Shown: piece by piece, positions 13,814-16,877 of the stretch | How the letters are laid out: every line of letters starts with the position of its first letter | How positions within the stretch are numbered: the first letter of the stretch is position 1 | Assembly: GCA_043196285.1 (NCBI GenBank) | Contig: JBBYJL010000025.1 | Span: forward strand, 1-16,877 | DNA: 16,877 nucleotides | Reading direction: 5' to 3' | From: JAKAFX01 sp043196285 | Lineage (GTDB): Archaea > Thermoplasmatota > Thermoplasmata > Thermoplasmatales > Thermoplasmataceae | Translations under genes and position numbers: made by a program | Notes under the pieces: model-generated | Told to the model about the DNA's origin: nothing | Databases searched by the model: none | What the model saw: the letters and a program-made list of their open reading frames with translations, nothing else

Positions 13814-14251
13814 ATGGAATTCGAGAGCGTGGAATATTTCATGACAAAGGATCATCAGGATACAAATGATGTCATTACTAACATACACGATGATTCAGTC
13901 AGGAATATTATAGACAGGGATTCAATTCGCCGAGTTAGTGGAATGCTTAAACTACATATCTACATTGAGGAAGTAATATTATTTCCAAGGCTGCAGGCTG
14001 AATATAGTGAAGACGTGGAATTTCTTGAAAAACAACACGGACAAATATTCAGGTTTTTAAATTCCTTAAATCGAAATGGGATCAACGGGAAAGTAACAGA
14101 AGAGATCACTAAAAGATTGCTTGACCTGTTGCTTGAACACAATGCATTTGAGGAGTCTTTTATCTATCCCAGTTTTGAGAATGTCGACGCGAAAATAATT
14201 GAAAATATAGCCTTTCCTGATGAATGGAAATGCCGCTACTCAGAATACTGA
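13814..14251 (+). CDS. Hemerythrin-like HHE-domain protein
   Basis: A single 145-residue four-helix domain expected to bind a di-iron centre. The metal-binding pattern is complete: His14 (TKDHQD), His48 with Glu52 (KLHIYIEEVILFPRL), His75 (EKQHGQI) and His109 with Glu113 (LLEHNAFEESFIYP). There is no membrane segment, signal peptide or fused domain. Proteins of this family bind oxygen, nitric oxide or iron, or repair damaged iron centres; the sequence does not choose among these. An ATG 21 bases further upstream is in frame but too near the box A. The gene lies between a zinc-finger-like gene and an NRAMP transporter, which suggests a metal or oxygen response. Confidence 0.88.
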   Translation: MEFESVEYFMTKDHQDTNDVITNIHDDSVRNIIDRDSIRRVSGMLKLHIYIEEVILFPRLQAEYSEDVEFLEKQHGQIFRFLNSLNRNGINGKVTEEITKRLLDLLLEHNAFEESFIYPSFENVDAKIIENIAFPDEWKCRYSEY

Positions 14252-14422
14252 ATCAAATGTTCAGTCAAATTTCAGAGAACCTTGACCCATGTTTGAGTGA
14301 TATATTTTAGCTTGACTATATCTTCATAACTTGAAAATAAGCTTGGATCTCGGGCATTTCTTCCCTGCGGTATATTGATAATCCTAGAATTACATATTTT
14401 TAACCCTAAAATGAATATTTAT

Positions 14423-14436
14423 TTAGGTTTACCTAA
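14423..14436. promoter_or_regulatory. DtxR/MntR-like palindrome upstream of the NRAMP gene
   Basis: TTAGGTTTACCTAA: perfect six-base arms TTAGGT and ACCTAA around TT. Metal-dependent repressors of the DtxR/IdeR/MntR family bind palindromes with TTAGG half-sites. It directly follows an A/T stretch at 14415-14422 that could be a box A, and lies about 90 bases before the transporter start. Placement before a divalent-metal transporter makes metal-dependent control the natural reading. Confidence 0.6.
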
Positions 14437-14439
14437 TTA

Positions 14440-14460
14440 CCTCATGATATTGCTTTGAGG
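14440..14460 (+). promoter_or_regulatory. Small hairpin in the NRAMP upstream region
   Basis: CCTCA (14440-14444) pairs with TGAGG (14456-14460). If transcription starts from the A/T stretch at 14415-14422, the mRNA would begin here, with a four-codon frame ATG ATA TTG CTT TGA at its very 5' end. This could be a small leader element; the evidence is weak. Confidence 0.25.
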
Positions 14461-14494
14461 TCATATCTCTTATTCAAGCCGGCGAGAAGAGAAG

Positions 14495-14502
14495 TATTTA
14501 TT
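14495..14502 (+). promoter_or_regulatory. Alternative box A next to the NRAMP start
   Basis: TATTTATT, centred 24-25 bases before ATG 14523. Used as box A it gives a leaderless mRNA from that ATG. A longer mRNA from the upstream promoter could instead use GGTGA (14510-14514), eight bases before the same ATG, as ribosome site. Confidence 0.4.
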
Positions 14503-14522
14503 GCATGGCGGTGACGCAGAAC

Positions 14523-15758
14523 ATGATCAACTGGAACAGGATAAAGCAATATCTGAAATTCTTCGGCCCTGCATGGCTTGTGATGCTGGCTGATATGGAC
14601 GCAAGCAGCACTATAGGAGCAGCCGAAACTGGTGCAATTTTCAAGTATGGTCTTATCTGGTTCATGCTCGTTCTTATAGTCCCTCTTTACCTGATCCAAG
14701 AAGTTTCTGGCAGAATCGGCGTTGCCACTGAGAAGGGACTTGGAGAAGTCATAAGGGAAAATTATCCTAGAAAGACTGCTTTGTTTCTTACAGTTCCAAT
14801 GGTTATCACCGATATGGTCACGTATGCCATAGAATATCTAGGGATAGCAATTGGTGTTGAACTTCTGGGATTGCCCATATTGCTATCTCTTCCGCTTTTC
14901 TTTGTAGCTCACTTGCTGATTGTTACCCACAGGAAGTACGGAACCACTGAAATGTTTCTTGTTGCGATATCTTCCGTGCTGATAGTTGCATTTATTGCCA
15001 CGCTTATCGTAAGGGGAATCGAGCCATACAGCCCGGTTCTCATATCTGCCTCACCTAATTTTCTGTTTATACTCGCGGTTAACGTTGGTGCAGTAGTAAT
15101 GCCATTTATGTTATTTTTCCAGACCTCTGCAACTGCTGAAAAGGTCACCCATGTGCGGTCAAGTTTCAAAGAATATAATACGGGTAATACCAGTAATCTG
15201 GAAAATGAAAAGTACTTTAAAAAAACCGCTATGAGATCCATGCGCATTGAAACTCTTTTTGGAGCAATAGTGAGCGAGATGCTTATGATAATAGTAGAAA
15301 TGACCATGAGCGGCGTTAGCCCTTCCACAGATTTTGCCTCGGTTTCAGAGCTCGCTGGGGCGCTTTCCGTGATAGCTGGTAATTTGTCGCCATATCTCTT
15401 CGGAATAGGTCTTATAGGAGCCGCTTTTCTTGCTCTGGTTGTGATATCATTAGGAAGCGCTTGGGGATTTGTAGAGGTATTAGGCATTAAAAGAGACAGG
15501 GCTACTTGGGTTTATGTCATTGAGAGTTTACCTGCATTAATTGCCGCTATGATTATACCGACGACCATGTTGATCAATGCTGTGCTTACCCTTCTAGTGT
15601 TATTTGTTTTTGTGCTTATAGGCCCTGCAGTCGTCATGGGGCTATTAGCTAGAAAGAAATCCCTTATGAAGGGTTACGTCACATCTGGGAGAGGTGAAAT
15701 TGCCTACTGGATCAGCGTAATGTTCGTGGTATCGTTTGGTATCATTGCGATCCTGTGA
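14523..15758 (+). CDS. Divergent NRAMP-family divalent metal transporter
   Basis: An 411-residue, about eleven-helix membrane protein of the NRAMP/SLC11 superfamily, expected to carry divalent metal ions. Helix 1 reads FFGPAWLVMLADMDASST in place of GPGxxxxxxYMDPGNWATD: the Asp (Asp26) is kept but the Pro-Gly-Asn is Ala-Ser-Ser. Helix 6 reads NVGAVVMPFMLFFQTSAT in place of AxVMPHNLYLHS: Ala190 and Met193 are kept and the His after MP is Phe. The first-helix loop IGVATEKGLGEVI is typical. The loop after helix 6 is long and charged (EKVTHVRSSFKEYN onward). ATG 14523 is preferred over 14505 because both a GGTGA ribosome site and a box A are placed for it. A metal-repressor-like palindrome lies upstream. 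The metal carried is not clear. Confidence 0.88.
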   Translation: MINWNRIKQYLKFFGPAWLVMLADMDASSTIGAAETGAIFKYGLIWFMLVLIVPLYLIQEVSGRIGVATEKGLGEVIRENYPRKTALFLTVPMVITDMVTYAIEYLGIAIGVELLGLPILLSLPLFFVAHLLIVTHRKYGTTEMFLVAISSVLIVAFIATLIVRGIEPYSPVLISASPNFLFILAVNVGAVVMPFMLFFQTSATAEKVTHVRSSFKEYNTGNTSNLENEKYFKKTAMRSMRIETLFGAIVSEMLMIIVEMTMSGVSPSTDFASVSELAGALSVIAGNLSPYLFGIGLIGAAFLALVVISLGSAWGFVEVLGIKRDRATWVYVIESLPALIAAMIIPTTMLINAVLTLLVLFVFVLIGPAVVMGLLARKKSLMKGYVTSGRGEIAYWISVMFVVSFGIIAIL

Positions 15759-15845
15759 TCTTTTTGGACGCCCAAGTCATAAATGTACAACTGATTACGT
15801 ATCCCATGATCTATGACTAATGAGGATCACTTGTCTCTTTCTTGC
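15759..15845. terminator. Short convergent spacer between NRAMP and HPP genes
   Basis: The NRAMP gene and the minus-strand HPP gene converge here. A five-T run directly after the NRAMP stop (15761-15765) and a pyrimidine-rich TCTCTTTCTT near 15834-15843 are the only terminator-like signals; there is no clear hairpin. Confidence 0.3.
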
Positions 15846-16304
15846 TTAATTTACCCGACCATTAAGAAGAACTTTTGTGTAATCCATAGAATAAGCCAGA
15901 ATCATGATCACTAACAGAACCAGAATAGATGTGAGTGCAAAATACACCGTACTGTGGACTATGTATGAGAATATGGTGAGTGCAATGGCTGGCGGATGGT
16001 TGTTTCCTGTGAACGATATGAAGGCAGAGACTATGATCACATTGGCTGCCATGTAGAGAGGGGAGATACCCAGGGTGAGATGAATGAATTCTGAAGAAAA
16101 TATTACAAACAAGTAAGAAAATAATACTGATTTCTTTTTTGAAAACTTTCCGCCATGCTCAAAAATGATCAAGTATGCTGAAACTGCATAGGGTGGAGCT
16201 AGAAGAAAGAATGCGTCGAAAGATGAGATCCAGATAATGATGATTACTGTTATGACATAAAAGACAAAATCGATCACTTTATAAAATCTATTAGAGTCTG
16301 TCAA
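15846..16304 (-). CDS. HPP-family integral membrane protein
   Basis: A 152-residue protein with about five membrane helices: 10-27, 30-48, 60-78, 84-99 and 107-137. Residues 101-111, NNHPPAIALTI, carry the His-Pro-Pro signature (His103) of the HPP family, preceded by FFLLAPPYAVSAYLI and FEHGGKF, which match the family's first conserved block. Some plant and cyanobacterial members move nitrite into plastids or cells; most are uncharacterised, and no substrate can be given here. The start is a TTG at 16304, reading MTDSNRF; it is supported by a box A-like TTAATTAG (16328-16335) 27 bases upstream and by lack of another start before the first helix. Confidence 0.82.
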   Translation of the reverse strand: MTDSNRFYKVIDFVFYVITVIIIIWISSFDAFFLLAPPYAVSAYLIIFEHGGKFSKKKSVLFSYLFVIFSSEFIHLTLGISPLYMAANVIIVSAFISFTGNNHPPAIALTIFSYIVHSTVYFALTSILVLLVIMILAYSMDYTKVLLNGRVN

Positions 16305-16877
16305 TCTATGCCAGATAAACCTTCAAACTAATTAAGCGATACTATTGAATTTTCTGGCATACTCTCATCCTGGAAGTATCCGAGCTTTCTTGCGTACAAG
16401 TTTGTAAATGTGTACATAACCTGATAAAATCTACAGGGTTTCTGAAGAAGAATTCTTCTGGTGATACATAAATTACTGTTTAGTCTATCTTAATGATAGT
16501 TATCTATACTCCTGATATGGCTTGATATTATGGATGAAAACAAATGAGATCATGCACCTGCCGGGGTTCGAGTATTTCCAATTATAATCAGAAAAATCAG
16601 ATAGGCTTAGATTACATTAATCTGTATGCTGTTCTGTATAACTGCAATGATTCTAGATCCGTATCTATGGACAGAGATGCAGAATGGCGATGAACAGAGT
16701 TCAGGTCTTCACACCAAATAAAGTTCTGATGTGTGCATTAGATTGCAGACTTGGCTTAAAACACAGGCAAAACAGGTAATGTTTAAATGAAATGAAGGCA
16801 GTATATGAACCGAAAGGGAACGAAATAGAAGGTGAAGGGTTATACCCATGATGCTTAAGCATCCATGAATTCACAGG
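16305..16877. other. Gene-free right end of the window
   Basis: Apart from the HPP promoter at its left edge, no supported gene was found in these 573 bases. At the far right are a GGGT/ACCC hairpin (16837-16847) and a perfect 14-base palindrome GATGCTTAAGCATC (16850-16863). A 19-codon frame from ATG 16792 (MKAVYEPKGNEIEGEGLYP) ends before them. The first residues recall the N terminus of some radical-SAM proteins, but the frame stops at once, so it may be a broken start or chance. Confidence 0.3.
16850..16863. repeat. Perfect palindrome near the right edge
   Basis: GATGCTTAAGCATC, with CATG on both outer sides after a one-base offset. May be an operator for a gene beyond the window or an end structure of a mobile element. 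Confidence 0.4.

Noticed and set aside
16560..16580. GGTTCGA-containing stretch resembling a tRNA T loop
   Set aside because: The bases on either side cannot form the T stem, and no other cloverleaf arm is present.
16544..16693. Plus-strand frame of 49 codons beginning MRSCTCRGSS
   Set aside because: No box A at the right distance, no ribosome site and no recognisable motif.
1..16877. CRISPR array, complete insertion sequence, phage or toxin-antitoxin genes
   Set aside because: No regularly spaced repeats, no intact transposase or integrase frame, and no recognisable toxin or antitoxin pair were found on reading both strands.

Overview
The window looks like chromosomal DNA of an archaeon, most probably a member of the Thermoplasmatales. 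The support is: Elp3 without other Elongator subunits, a COG1839-type adenosine-specific kinase, a thioredoxin reductase without the usual NADPH motif (as in Thermoplasma), predominance of AGA/AGG arginine codons, and archaeal box A (TATA) elements placed about 24-30 bases before start codons, which implies leaderless mRNAs. The lineage is inference; no rRNA is present.

Layout. 1-788 (minus): 5' part of a P-loop ATPase gene cut by the window edge. 939-2581 (minus): pyrD-pyrK, the two subunits of an NAD-linked (class 1B) dihydroorotate dehydrogenase. 2582-2975: no intact gene; three hairpins and a possible transposase relic. 2976-4916 (minus): a HisA-related small protein, then trxB and trxA. 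4917-5067: divergent promoter region with inverted repeats. 5068-5445 (plus): winged-helix regulator. 5610-6428 (plus): tandem universal-stress-protein gene whose end overlaps the end of kdpC. 6414-10931 (minus): complete kdpFABC potassium-pump operon, including a 29-residue kdpF. 11003-12562 (minus): elp3. 12646-13134 (plus): adenosine-specific kinase, whose last 10 bases are the first 10 bases of tRNA-Arg(CCG), 13125-13197. 13513-13665 (plus): a previously easy-to-miss 50-residue zinc-finger-like protein. 13814-14251 (plus): hemerythrin-like HHE protein. 14523-15758 (plus): divergent NRAMP-family metal transporter with a DtxR/MntR-like palindrome upstream. 15846-16304 (minus): HPP-family membrane protein. 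16305-16877: no supported gene.

How the parts fit. The kdp genes overlap head to tail by 4-7 bases and must be translated as one unit making the high-affinity K+ ATPase. No KdpD/KdpE sensor pair is present; the only adjacent candidate for a regulatory partner is the USP gene, which recalls KdpQ of the halobacterial kdpFABCQ operon but is convergent here. The trxA-trxB pair lies back to back with a winged-helix regulator that carries two N-terminal cysteines. The right third combines likely metal and oxygen functions: a zinc finger, an HHE di-iron protein and an NRAMP transporter. I see no CRISPR array, phage or complete insertion sequence. The strongest items for follow-up are the tRNA/CDS overlap, the metal-regulator-like palindrome at the NRAMP gene, the small zinc-finger gene, and the repeat-flanked regulator promoter.
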